Shown here in pieces: positions 45,613-53,236 of a stretch of 64,000 bases of DNA. Position 1 is the first letter of the stretch; every line of letters begins with the position of its first letter. Made by a program: the position numbers and the translations under genes. Under the pieces are notes generated by a model. The model did no database searches, was not told the origin of the DNA, and worked only from the letters and a program-made list of their open reading frames with translations. The stretch is from Microlunatus capsulatus (GTDB taxonomy: Bacteria > Actinomycetota > Actinomycetes > Propionibacteriales > Propionibacteriaceae): assembly GCF_017876495.1 (NCBI RefSeq), contig NZ_JAGIOB010000001.1, forward strand, positions 2,418,001 through 2,482,000. Direction: 5' to 3'.

Positions 45613-46002
45613 ATGTCGCGCGCCGAGGAAGCCGCCCGCCGCGTCGAGCTCGCCGCCGCCCAGGAGCGGGGGGAGTCGCTGCAGGCGCAGAAGCTCATCG
45701 ACGGTTTCGTCACGCAGGCGCGGGAGCGCGGCCTGCCGACCGAGCGGCTGCGGGCGACCCTGTTCACCGGGCAGTCGGTCCGCACCGACAAGACCGGCTG
45801 GTACCTGCGGAAGAACCGCAGCCTCGCCATCGGCGACGACGGCGCCTACTACGTGCTCACCGTGCCCGGCGGCCTGCGCGAGCGGGTGTCCGGGGTGAAG
45901 CTGCAGCCCAGCCCGCCGCCGCTGGTGGTGGGCCGGGGCGGCCGCGACGGCGAGTCCGGCTCGCTGGTGGACTTCCTCCGCTGGCGGCTCGAGGCCGGCT
46001 GA
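45613..46002 (+). CDS. Conserved hypothetical protein
   Basis: The 129-residue product is not assigned. It begins with a helical region (EEAARRVELAAAQERGESLQAQKLIDGF), followed by a compact beta-rich part (KTGWYLRKNRSLAIGDDGAYYVLTVPGG) and a Pro/Gly-rich loop, ending SLVDFLRWRLEAG. No membrane helix or catalytic motif is seen. TAGGTT at 45601-45606 lies six bases before the ATG, compatible with leaderless transcription. It is transcribed away from the LCP gene and ends just before the ArsR promoter. Confidence 0.7.
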   Translation: MSRAEEAARRVELAAAQERGESLQAQKLIDGFVTQARERGLPTERLRATLFTGQSVRTDKTGWYLRKNRSLAIGDDGAYYVLTVPGGLRERVSGVKLQPSPPPLVVGRGGRDGESGSLVDFLRWRLEAG

Positions 46003-46006
46003 CCCC

Positions 46007-46036
46007 TTGATGGGCAAGCGTGGACTTGCCTATAGT
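46007..46036 (+). promoter_or_regulatory. ArsR-VOC promoter with operator between -35 and -10
   Basis: TTGATG (46007-46012), 18 bases, TATAGT (46031-46036). Between them is a perfect inverted repeat GGCAAG (46013-46018), six bases, CTTGCC (46025-46030), filling the spacer. The start codon follows the -10 box by eight bases. A repressor here would block RNA polymerase directly. Confidence 0.75.
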
Positions 46037-46044
46037 GACCGGTG

Positions 46045-46344
46045 ATGGAGGACGAGGCGGAGGCCGACCTGTACCGGGCGCTGGCCGACCCGACCCGACG
46101 GCTCCTGCTCGACGAGCTGCGCGAGCGCGACGACCAGTCGCTGTTCGAGCTGTGCACCCGGCTGGCGGTGGTGCACCAGGTGACCTCGTCGCGGCAGGCG
46201 GTGTCCCAGCACCTCGCGGTGCTGGAGGCCGCGGGGCTGGTGCGGACGCGGCGGAGCGGGCGGACCAAGCTGCACACGCTCTCCACCGCCCCGCTGCGCG
46301 CCGTCCTGGAGCGCTGGCCGCTGCCCACCGAGGAGTCCCCATGA
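46045..46344 (+). CDS. ArsR family transcriptional regulator
   Basis: A 99-residue winged-helix repressor. It begins with DLYRALADPTRRLLLDELRERD, the ArsR-type helix 1-2 region, and continues with the recognition region SSRQAVSQHLAVLEAAGLVRTRRSGRTKLHTL. Only one cysteine is seen (ELCTRL), so metal sensing is not indicated; this type pairs with glyoxalase-like proteins. The stop overlaps the ATG of the VOC gene, giving translational coupling. It probably represses its own promoter through the operator at 46013-46030. Confidence 0.9.
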   Translation: MEDEAEADLYRALADPTRRLLLDELRERDDQSLFELCTRLAVVHQVTSSRQAVSQHLAVLEAAGLVRTRRSGRTKLHTLSTAPLRAVLERWPLPTEESP

Positions 46345-46745
46345 CCACCACCCCCGCCCCGCGGATCGTGCTCACCAGCGTCCACGTCGACGACCAGGCG
46401 AGGGCGCTCGCCTTCTACACCGACGTCCTCGGCTTCCGGCTCAAGCACGACGTGCCCCTCGGGGAGCACCGCTGGCTCACCGTCGTCAGCGCGGACGACC
46501 CCGACGGCGTCGAGCTGGTGCTGGAACCCGACGACCACCCGGCCGCCCGCGCCTACCAGCAGGCCCTGGCCGCCGACGGCATCCCGGCCGCCTCCTTCGC
46601 CGTCGACGACGTGGCCGCGGCCGTCACCGCGCTGGAGGCGCGCGGCGTCCGCGTGGTGCAGCAGCCGCTCGCGATGGGCCCCGTCGTCACCGCCGTCGTC
46701 GACGACACCTGCGGGAACCTGGTGCAGCTCACCTCGCCTGCCTGA
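46341..46745 (+). CDS. VOC (glyoxalase/bleomycin resistance) family protein
   Basis: The 134-residue product has two beta-alpha-beta-beta-beta units of the vicinal oxygen chelate fold: SVHVDDQARALAFYTDVLGFRLKHDVPLGEHRWLTV and, in the second half, VDDVAAAVTALEARGVRVVQQP with ending DTCGNLVQLTSP. The metal ligand positions (H, E) are partly conserved (H at 19 in SVHV, E in VELVLEPDD). Such proteins act on toxic electrophiles or bind drugs; the ArsR neighbour suggests inducible expression. The substrate is unknown. Confidence 0.9.
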   Translation: MTTTPAPRIVLTSVHVDDQARALAFYTDVLGFRLKHDVPLGEHRWLTVVSADDPDGVELVLEPDDHPAARAYQQALAADGIPAASFAVDDVAAAVTALEARGVRVVQQPLAMGPVVTAVVDDTCGNLVQLTSPA

Positions 46746-46757
46746 GGGGCTGGGCGG

Positions 46758-47039
46758 CCCTTCGACAGGCTCAGGGAGCCGGGGCGGGACCAGCGCCGGG
46801 AGGGTGACTGGCCCTTCGACGGGCTCAGGGAGCGAAGGCCGAGCGCCGCCGGGAGGGTGACGGGCCCTTCGACAGGCTCAGGGCGCGGGGGCCGGGCGAC
46901 GCCGGGAGGGAGACGGGCCCTTCGACGGGCTCAGGGTGGGGCCGGGCGACGCCGGGAGGTGGACGGGCCCTTCGACGGGCTCAGGGCGCGGGGGCCGGGC
47001 GACGCCGGAGGGGGGACGGGCCCTTCAACAGGCTCAGGG
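46758..47039. repeat. Six-unit tandem array of about 53 bases with a 19-base core
   Basis: Copies of the core CCCTTCGAC(A/G)GGCTCAGGG (19 bases) start at 46758, 46812, 46865, 46918, 46968 and 47021 (the last has CAACA in place of CGACR). The interval is 54, 53, 53, 50 and 53 bases; the units between share GGGCGACGCCGG(GA)GG-like sequence. Sister copies lie beside oriC at 9014, 9049, 9288 and 9331. Confidence 0.85.
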
Positions 47040-47057
47040 AGCGGAGTCGGGACCCGC

Positions 47058-47172
47058 GCCGGAGGGGGCGCCGCGGTCTGGACGACCGAGGGAGCAGACA
47101 CGCTTTTCGTCTGCGACCGAGGGAGGAAGACTGCGGGCCGGAGCCCCCTCCGCGAGCGAGCGGAGCGAGCTC
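47058..47172. repeat. 115-base dispersed element, copy A
   Basis: This copy matches the reverse complement of 53073-53187 at about 105 of 115 positions by eye. It begins GCCGGAGGGGGCGCCGCGG and ends GAGCGAGCGGAGCGAGCTC, contains a GCAGAC...GTCTGC stem-like centre, and lies 14 bases past the end of the minus-strand ABC ATPase gene, in a convergent gap. Confidence 0.85.
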
Positions 47173-47185
47173 AGACGACTCAGCC

Positions 47186-48007
47186 TCAGATGTCCTCGTC
47201 CGTGACGGCCGTGCGCTTGACCTTGACGAAGCGCATGTAGGCGTTGACGACCTCGTCGGGCTCGCCGCGCATCATCAGCTCGCCCTTGTTCAGCCAGATG
47301 GCCTCGTTGCACATCTCCTTGATGGAGCCGAGGCCGTGGCTGACCAGGAACATCGCCCGGGCGCTCTGCCGCAGCTCGGCCATCTTGGCGTTGGCCTTCT
47401 CGCGGAACTTCGCGTCGCCGGTGGAGAGCGCCTCGTCGATCATCAGGATGTCGGGCTTCATGTGCACGGCGACGGAGAACCCGACCCGGGCCGACATGCC
47501 GGAGGAGTAGGTGCGCATCGGCATGTCGATGAACTCGCCGAGCTCGGTCCACTCGGCGACGTCGTCGGCGCGCTCCTCGACGTCCTTGCGGGAGAGCCCG
47601 GAGGCCAGCCCGCCGAGGATGATGTTCTCCCGGCCGGAGAGGTCCTTGTTGAAGCCGACGCCGAGGGCGAGCAGGGTGCTGGCCTTGCCCCAGACCTCGA
47701 TGGACCCGCTGGTGGGCGGCAGGATCCCGGCCATCGCGCGCATCAGCGTGGACTTGCCCGCGCCGTTGGACCCGATGATGCCCATCGCGGTGCCGGTCCG
47801 GACGTCGAAGCTGACGTCCTTGATGGCCTGCACCTCGCGGACGGCCCGCTGGCCGCGGCCGAACCGGACCAGCGCCTGCTTGAGGGTGGGCTTGCGCTCG
47901 AACGTCGTCCGGTAGGTGATGGAGAGGTTCTCCACCCGGACGGCGTAGGGCGGGTCGGTGGCGGCGGCCGCGGCGGGTGACTCAGGTGAGGCGGACAGCG
48001 AACTCAC
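47186..48007 (-). CDS. ABC transporter ATPase for surface polysaccharide or teichoic acid export
   Basis: The 273-residue product is the ATPase of a TagGH/Wzm-Wzt-like exporter of cell-wall polymers. After a variable N-terminus are Walker A GSNGAGKST at about 80-88, the family-typical LLALGVGFNKDLSGRENI loop, the ABC signature YSSGMSARVGF, Walker B ILMIDEALSTGD and the switch histidine in FLVSHGLGSI. It has no Wzt C-terminal carbohydrate-binding domain. It overlaps the permease gene (26 bases) and ends 14 bases before repeat copy A. Confidence 0.93.
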   Translation of the reverse strand: MSSLSASPESPAAAAATDPPYAVRVENLSITYRTTFERKPTLKQALVRFGRGQRAVREVQAIKDVSFDVRTGTAMGIIGSNGAGKSTLMRAMAGILPPTSGSIEVWGKASTLLALGVGFNKDLSGRENIILGGLASGLSRKDVEERADDVAEWTELGEFIDMPMRTYSSGMSARVGFSVAVHMKPDILMIDEALSTGDAKFREKANAKMAELRQSARAMFLVSHGLGSIKEMCNEAIWLNKGELMMRGEPDEVVNAYMRFVKVKRTAVTDEDI

Positions 48008-48863
48008 GCTCCCTCGAGATGAAGAACAGGAACCCCAGCGCGGCCACGCCGACCGCCCAGGCGGCGGAGGTGACCCACGTCGACAGGTCGGGCACCAGGC
48101 CCTCCTGGATCGCGTCGGCGTACCCGCCGAGCATCGAGTACAGGGGGTTGACCTGGATCAGCGTCAGCATCCAGCGCGGGAAGTCGCGGGCGAAGATCGC
48201 CTCGGGCAGCCAGAGCACCGGCGACAGGTACATCCAGAGCCGGACGAAGAACGGCAGGAAGCTGGAGGTGTCGCGGAAGTAGATCTGCAGGGTGGAGAAG
48301 AACGCCGCCAGCCCCATCCCGAACAGGATCATCATCGCCAGGAAGTAGATCCCCAGCAGCATGTGCCAGCTCCACTGGTCGCGCAGGAAAATGACGTGGA
48401 ACACCAGGTACACCGGGATGGTGGGCAGGAACCGGAAGAACGCCGTGCGCACCGCGGACAGCGGGATCAGCAGCCGGGGGAACGCGGTGTTGATGAGCAG
48501 CTTGCCCGACGTGGTGACCGAGGTGGCGCCGGAGGTGATCGACGTCGAGACCAGGTTGAACGCGAACAGGCCGAGCGTCAGGTGGGTGAAGAACGACGGG
48601 TCGTGCTGGCCGCGGATGATCGTCACCAGCAGGTAGTAGACGCCCGCGAGCAGCAGCGGGTTGAGCACCAGCCACGCCTGGCCGAAGAAGGTCGAGACGT
48701 TGGCGCTGCGCATCGTGGCGCGGCTCATCTCGGCGGCGAAGCCGCGCCGGTGCCAGAGCTCGCGGAAGTACGGGACCAGCGGGGGCAGGCCGGCGCGGTG
48801 CGGGCCGTAGCGGTGGTAGACCGGCTCGAACTCGGTCTCGGTGTCCCGGGTGGGCGCCGTCAT
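47982..48863 (-). CDS. ABC transporter permease for polysaccharide or teichoic acid export
   Basis: The 293-residue product is a six-helix ABC-2 permease of the TagG/Wzm type: helices at about 65-85, 95-115, 140-165, 170-190, 205-225 and 255-275. The cytoplasmic N-terminus ends with the ABC-2 segment ATMRSANVSTFFGQAWLVLNPLL that is typical of TagG, and YFRDTSSFLPFFVRLWMYLSPVLW is the conserved C-terminal helix pair. It is the first gene of the export pair; a divergent region of 411 bases precedes it. Confidence 0.93.
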   Translation of the reverse strand: MTAPTRDTETEFEPVYHRYGPHRAGLPPLVPYFRELWHRRGFAAEMSRATMRSANVSTFFGQAWLVLNPLLLAGVYYLLVTIIRGQHDPSFFTHLTLGLFAFNLVSTSITSGATSVTTSGKLLINTAFPRLLIPLSAVRTAFFRFLPTIPVYLVFHVIFLRDQWSWHMLLGIYFLAMMILFGMGLAAFFSTLQIYFRDTSSFLPFFVRLWMYLSPVLWLPEAIFARDFPRWMLTLIQVNPLYSMLGGYADAIQEGLVPDLSTWVTSAAWAVGVAALGFLFFISREREFAVRLT

Positions 48864-49274
48864 GGCAGCACCGCCTCCATTCCGACTCCTGCTCGTCCGT
48901 GGTCACGACCGTCGGTCCGGGTCCGTGTGGCGTCCGGGCCCGGCGTCCGGGTGCCCGATCTGGGTGGACAGTCTGCCACGACCGGACCGCCCCGACGTGG
49001 CAGCCGCGTTGCGGGAGCGGCGCAGGCCGTCCCGGGCGCCGCGGACGCCCCCGGGCGGGGGACCCGGGCCCTGTGCCGGGACCGAAGTCCCGCTCCGCGA
49101 CGGCGTTCGTCACCTCGGTGGAAGGGCCTTCGGGCACACCCGGCGGTATTTCCCGGGCGAAGGTCCCGACTCCTTTCCCGCGCATTGCGGCGAATGCTCA
49201 GGATTTCCTAGGGTTTTGATCACTCGGGGTCAGACCAGCACAATCCACCATTTCTCAGAATCCCGAGGTGCACC
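48864..49274. promoter_or_regulatory. Divergent intergenic region with inverted repeat
   Basis: No gene in these 411 bases. CTGCCACG (48973-48980) and CGTGGCAG (48996-49003) are perfect arms with 15 bases between. The stretch near 49170-49260 is much more AT-rich than its surroundings. TTTGAT at 49215 and CACAAT at 49239 are spaced by 18 bases and could be a weak promoter for the phosphoesterase gene, whose GAGGTG site lies six bases before its ATG. No riboswitch fold was recognised. Confidence 0.45.
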
Positions 49275-50786
49275 ATGAAGTCGACCAAGATCATCGGAGC
49301 GATCGGCGTCAGCGCAGCCCTCCTCGTCGGCGCGGGCGTCCAGATGGCGTCGGCCGCCTCGCCCTCCTGCGCGGTGCTGGACGACCCCATCCACCAGGTC
49401 GTGAACCCCAAGGTCGGCTCGAGCCTGCTGACCCCGTGGGAGGGCGAGGCCACCAAGGCGGCCAAGCACGGCTTCACCACCGACCGCGGCGTCGTCTTCT
49501 ACGGCTCCACCACCCAGGCCGCCGGCCTGGTCGGGGTGCACCGCCTCTACAACGCCAAGACCCAGGACTTCCTCTTCTCCATCAGCTCCGGCGAGGTCAG
49601 CAACGCCGTCAAGAGCAAGGGCTACGTCGACCAGGGCATCAGCTTCTACGTCTCCGCCACCGGCGGCACCGGCTGCACGGTGAGCATGCCGCGGCTGGTC
49701 AAGGGCAGCCAGCACCGCGTCGCGACCCAGAACGGCGAGACCGAGGCCATGACCAAGGCCGGCTGGACGCTCGAGGGCGTCAAGTTCTTCGTCGGCACGA
49801 AGGCCGGCACGCCGACCACGCCGACGAACCCGCCCACCAGCCCGTCGACCCCGACCCCCCTGCCGCCGGCGCCCACCGAGGTCCCCACGACGCCGACCCT
49901 CCCCTCCAGCCCCGCCGCGGACGCCGGTCCCTTCCAGTTCGCGGTGATCCCCGACACCCAGCTCGAGGTCCTCAAGGCCGACGACCAGCGGATGAAGGCG
50001 CGCAACCAGTGGCTGGTCAACCAGAAGGTCGCCTTCGTCGCGCAGACCGGTGACCTCGTCAACTGGGACACCGACCAGCACGAGCAGTACGAGCGGGCCA
50101 AGGTCGGCATGGGCGTCCTCACCCAGAACAAGACCCCCTACACCGTCGCCGTCGGCAACCACGACACCCACGCCACGGGCGTCGGCGGCAGCGCCCGCCC
50201 CGGCAAGACCTGGGAGCTGGTCCGCGACACCAAGACCCTGAACGACTACTTCTCGGCCAGCGACTTCGGCAACGTCCGCGGCGCCTTCGAGCCCGGCAAG
50301 ATCGACAACGTCTACGCGACCTACCAGGCCGGGGGCAAGAAGTTCATGGTCATCACGCTGGAGTTCGCGCCCCGCAAGGCGGCCGTCGCCTGGGCCAAGT
50401 CGGTCGTCGCGGCCCACCCCGACCACAACGTCATCATCTCGACGCACTTCTACCTGAACGGCAACAGCACGATCTCCACCAGCAACGGCGGCTACGGCGA
50501 CGCGTCCGGCAAGTACGTCTTCGACAACCTCGTCAGCCAGTACCCGAACATCAAGATGGTGTTCTCCGGCCACGTCGGGTACGCCGCCAAGGCCCGCGTC
50601 GACACGGGCAAGGCCGGCAACAAGGTCTACTCCTTCCTCACGACCTTCCACGAGGGCACCACGAACCCGGTCCGGATGCTCTCGGTCGACACCAAGAAGG
50701 GGACCATCTCCAGCACGATCTACGCCCCCTTCGACAAGAAGACCTGGCACGCCTACGACGAGACGATCTCGGTCGACTTCGTCTGA
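49275..50786 (+). CDS. Secreted metallophosphoesterase with N-terminal repeat domain
   Basis: The 503-residue product has a signal peptide (MKSTKIIGAIGVSAALLVGA, cleaved near ASA-AS). Residues about 30-175 form a domain with two or three copies of a pattern like VHRLYNAKTQDFLFS / VKSKGYVDQGISFYV, resembling DUF5648-type repeats; a Thr/Pro linker of about 40 residues follows. The metallophosphoesterase core has DTQ, QTGDLVNW, VGNHDTHA, ISTHFYLNG and FSGHVGY, holding the expected D, N and H metal ligands. It should hydrolyse a phosphate ester at the cell surface. Its place beside the polymer exporter suggests work on cell-wall or extracellular phosphates. Strong hairpin terminator follows. Confidence 0.9.
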   Translation: MKSTKIIGAIGVSAALLVGAGVQMASAASPSCAVLDDPIHQVVNPKVGSSLLTPWEGEATKAAKHGFTTDRGVVFYGSTTQAAGLVGVHRLYNAKTQDFLFSISSGEVSNAVKSKGYVDQGISFYVSATGGTGCTVSMPRLVKGSQHRVATQNGETEAMTKAGWTLEGVKFFVGTKAGTPTTPTNPPTSPSTPTPLPPAPTEVPTTPTLPSSPAADAGPFQFAVIPDTQLEVLKADDQRMKARNQWLVNQKVAFVAQTGDLVNWDTDQHEQYERAKVGMGVLTQNKTPYTVAVGNHDTHATGVGGSARPGKTWELVRDTKTLNDYFSASDFGNVRGAFEPGKIDNVYATYQAGGKKFMVITLEFAPRKAAVAWAKSVVAAHPDHNVIISTHFYLNGNSTISTSNGGYGDASGKYVFDNLVSQYPNIKMVFSGHVGYAAKARVDTGKAGNKVYSFLTTFHEGTTNPVRMLSVDTKKGTISSTIYAPFDKKTWHAYDETISVDFV

Positions 50787-50862
50787 TCCCCAGCTCCTCG
50801 GACCGGCGGTCGCAGCACCGCAGTCCCTTCCGATCGGGGGATGGGGGAGACCGCTGGACAGG

Positions 50863-50900
50863 AGCAGCAACGGCGGGCCACACGGCCCGCCGTTGCTGCT
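50863..50900 (+). terminator. Strong hairpin terminator after the phosphoesterase gene
   Basis: AGCAGCAACGGCGGGCC (50863-50879) pairs perfectly with GGCCCGCCGTTGCTGCT (50884-50900) around ACAC, a 17-base stem followed by TGCC. It lies 76 bases past the stop. Confidence 0.85.
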
Positions 50901-50964
50901 TGCCCGGACCGCTCGGGTCCGACCCTCGGGCGCAGCGCGTGCCGGAGAAGCCTAGGCTCGCCGC

Positions 50965-51012
50965 ATGAGGCACCCGGCTCGACGCCCGACCGCCCCGGCG
51001 CGCTGCCCGTGA
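50965..51012 (+). CDS. Possible 15-residue leader peptide of the ABC exporter
   Basis: ATG at 50965 opens a 15-residue frame, MRHPARRPTAPARCP, whose TGA (51010-51012) overlaps the GTG of the ABC exporter (GTGA). TAGGCT at 50953-50958 ends six bases before this ATG, the spacing of leaderless genes. The peptide is rich in Arg and Pro (six Pro/Arg-rich codons in a row), which could slow ribosomes. That it is translated is inference. Confidence 0.35.
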   Translation: MRHPARRPTAPARCP

Positions 51013-53036
51013 CCGCGGCGCCGGCACCCACCGCACCCCCCACGACGACCGACCCGGACCCCGGCGACCGGGTGCTGGCCCGGATCGCCGGCCTGCTCGC
51101 CCCCTACAAGGCCAAGATGGCGCTGGTCGCCGTGGCCGTGGTCAGCGCCGCGGTGCTCACCTCGGTGGCACCCTTCCTCACCCGGGCCGTGTTCGACGAC
51201 GCGCTGTTCCCCGTCGACGGCGGTCCGGCCGACCTCCGGCTGCTCGGCTGGCTGGTGGCCGGTCTCTGCGTCATCCCGGTGCTGAGCGCGCTGATCGGCA
51301 TCGGGCAGAACCTGCTGACCGCCACCATCGGCAACTCGGCGATGGCCGACCTGCGCAGCACGCTGTTCGCGCACCTGCAGAAGATGGAGCTGGCGTTCTT
51401 CACCGCCACCAAGACCGGGGCCATCCAGTCGCGGCTGGCCAACGACGTCAGCGGCGTGCGCACGGTGCTCACCGACACGGCGACGACGATCCTGCAGAAC
51501 TCGGTGACCGTCATCTCCGCGTTCATCGCCATGGTGCTGCTGTCGTGGAAGCTGACGGTGCTCACCCTCGTGCTGATGCCGCTGTTCGTCGTGCTGCAGG
51601 TCCGGGTGGGCCGGCGCCGCCAGCGGCTGGCCCGGCGCACCCAGGAGTCGCTCTCGGAGATGACGGCGATCACCGAGGAGTCGCTCTCGGTGTCCGGCAT
51701 CCTGCTGGCCAAGGTCTTCAACCGGGCCGACTCCGAGGTCGCGCGCTACCGCGAGGAGAACCAGCGCCAGACGCGGCTGCAGGTCGAGCAGGCGATGACC
51801 GGCCGGGCGTTCTTCGCCCTGGTGCAGACCTTCTTCGCCATCACCCCGGCGCTGATCTACCTCGTCGCCGGGTTCATGATCAGCGGCCGGCTGGGCGGGG
51901 GCGCCGGGCTCACCGCCGGCACCCTGGTGGCCTTCACCACGCTGCAGGCGCGGCTCCAGATGCCCCTCATCCAGCTGATGCGGGTCACCCTCGACGTGCA
52001 GACCTCGCTGGCCCTGTTCCGCCGCATCTTCGAGTACCTCGACCTCGTGCCGGCCGTCCAGGAGCGGCCGGGCGCGCAGGACCTGCCGGCCAGCGAGGAG
52101 GGCGGCTCCGTCGAGTTCCGCGACGTCTGGTTCCGCTACCCGGAGCCGCGCGAGCTGACCGGCGGACGCTCCGGAGCCCCGCGGTTCGCCCGGCCCGACG
52201 CCGTCGCCGCCCCCTCCGATCCCGCCGTCGAGCCCGAGGCCGAGCGGCCGGTGGGCGACGGCTGGACGCTGCGCGACCTCAGCCTGACGGTCCGGCCGGG
52301 GCAGCTCGCCGCGATCGTCGGCCCGTCCGGCTCGGGCAAGACGACGATGACCTACCTGGTGCCGCGCTTCTACGACGTCACCGAGGGCGCGGTCCTGGTG
52401 GACGGCGTCGACGTCCGCGACGCGACGATGAACTCCCTCGCCGAGGCGGTCGGCATGGTCACCCAGGAGCCGTACCTCTTCCACGGCACCATCTACGACA
52501 ACATCGCCTACGCCCGGCCGGACGCGACCGAGGCCGACATCCACCGGGCGGCCCGCGACGCCAACATCCACGAGCGGATCATGAGCTTCGACGACGGCTA
52601 CGAGACCGTCACCGGCGAGCGCGGCTACCGGCTCTCGGGCGGGGAGAAGCAGCGGCTCGCCATCGCCCGCGTGTTCCTGATGAACCCCCGCGTCCTCATC
52701 CTCGACGAGGCCACCTCGGCGCTGGACACCGAGACCGAGCGGCTGGTGCAGGACGCCCTCGAGCGGGCCACCCGCGGCCGGACGACGATCGCCATCGCCC
52801 ACCGGCTCTCGACCATCCAGAACGCCGACGTGATCTTCGGCCTCGAGGACGGCGTGCTGGTCGAGCAGGGCACCCACGCCGAGCTGTTGGAGCAGGGCGG
52901 GCTGTACTCCCGGCTCTACACCGAGCAGTTCAGCGGCGGGGCGGTCGAGGCCCGCTTCGCCGACGGCGTGCTGTTCAGCGACGGCCGCACCGTCTGCGAC
53001 GGCCGGGGCCGGCAGCGGGCGGACGTCAGCTTGTGA
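51009..53036 (+). CDS. ABC exporter (fused membrane and ATPase domains)
   Basis: This 675-residue half-transporter has six membrane helices (about 35-320) and an ATP-binding domain: Walker A GPSGSGKTT, Q-loop in VTQEPYLFHGTI, signature LSGGEKQR, Walker B VLILDEATSALD and H in AIAHRLST. Between the first beta strands and Walker A is an insert of about 45 residues rich in Pro, Ala and Glu, unlike typical exporters. The GTG at 51009 is chosen because it overlaps the small leader frame and precedes the TMD; the function (lipid, drug or peptide export) is unknown. Homodimer or partner gene not seen. Ends 36 bases before repeat copy B. Confidence 0.9.
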   Translation: MTAAPAPTAPPTTTDPDPGDRVLARIAGLLAPYKAKMALVAVAVVSAAVLTSVAPFLTRAVFDDALFPVDGGPADLRLLGWLVAGLCVIPVLSALIGIGQNLLTATIGNSAMADLRSTLFAHLQKMELAFFTATKTGAIQSRLANDVSGVRTVLTDTATTILQNSVTVISAFIAMVLLSWKLTVLTLVLMPLFVVLQVRVGRRRQRLARRTQESLSEMTAITEESLSVSGILLAKVFNRADSEVARYREENQRQTRLQVEQAMTGRAFFALVQTFFAITPALIYLVAGFMISGRLGGGAGLTAGTLVAFTTLQARLQMPLIQLMRVTLDVQTSLALFRRIFEYLDLVPAVQERPGAQDLPASEEGGSVEFRDVWFRYPEPRELTGGRSGAPRFARPDAVAAPSDPAVEPEAERPVGDGWTLRDLSLTVRPGQLAAIVGPSGSGKTTMTYLVPRFYDVTEGAVLVDGVDVRDATMNSLAEAVGMVTQEPYLFHGTIYDNIAYARPDATEADIHRAARDANIHERIMSFDDGYETVTGERGYRLSGGEKQRLAIARVFLMNPRVLILDEATSALDTETERLVQDALERATRGRTTIAIAHRLSTIQNADVIFGLEDGVLVEQGTHAELLEQGGLYSRLYTEQFSGGAVEARFADGVLFSDGRTVCDGRGRQRADVSL

Positions 53037-53072
53037 GGGAGAGCTCGTAGGGAAGAGCACGGCGTGTCCTCG

Positions 53073-53187
53073 GAGCTCGCTCCGCTCGCTCGCGAAGGGG
53101 GCTCCAGCCCACGGTCTTCTTCCCTCGCTCGCAGACGACGAACGTGTCTGCTCCCTCGGTCGTCCAGACCGCGGCGCCCCCTCCGGC
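53073..53187. repeat. 115-base dispersed element, copy B (inverted relative to copy A)
   Basis: Reverse-complement match to 47058-47172 at about 105 of 115 positions. The GAGCTC end faces the ABC exporter 3' end, as the corresponding end of copy A faces the ABC ATPase 3' end. It is again in a convergent gap (exporter and OYE genes). Confidence 0.85.
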
Positions 53188-53236
53188 GTCGGTCGGGGGC
53201 GCTGTGCCGTGCGGCCGTCCGAGCTGACCTCCTGGC

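Larger units (their letters stand above)
46746..47185. other. Convergent intergenic region holding two repeat families
   Basis: Between the VOC gene and the ABC ATPase gene there is no supported gene. The first 300 bases are the tandem array described at 46758-47039 and the rest is one copy of the 115-base element at 47058-47172. Open frames here consist of these repeats read in different frames. Confidence 0.75.

Noticed and set aside
46758-47039. CRISPR-like array
   Set aside because: The spacing is regular, but the segments between the 19-base cores are themselves similar to each other and no cas gene is present, so it is a tandem repeat.
46857-47240. Frames with repeated FDGLR/STGSG peptides
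   Set aside because: They are the tandem 53-base array read as protein. No ribosome binding site, no homology, and repeats are kept at DNA level in all frames.
48389-48404. Half match to parS (TGTTCCACGTCATTTT)
   Set aside because: Only the left half agrees; the GAAAC half is lacking. It is inside the ABC permease coding sequence.
47058-53187. Composite transposon bounded by inverted repeats
   Set aside because: No transposase or target duplication was found, and both repeat copies lie at ordinary gene ends. Listed as a finding for inversion only.
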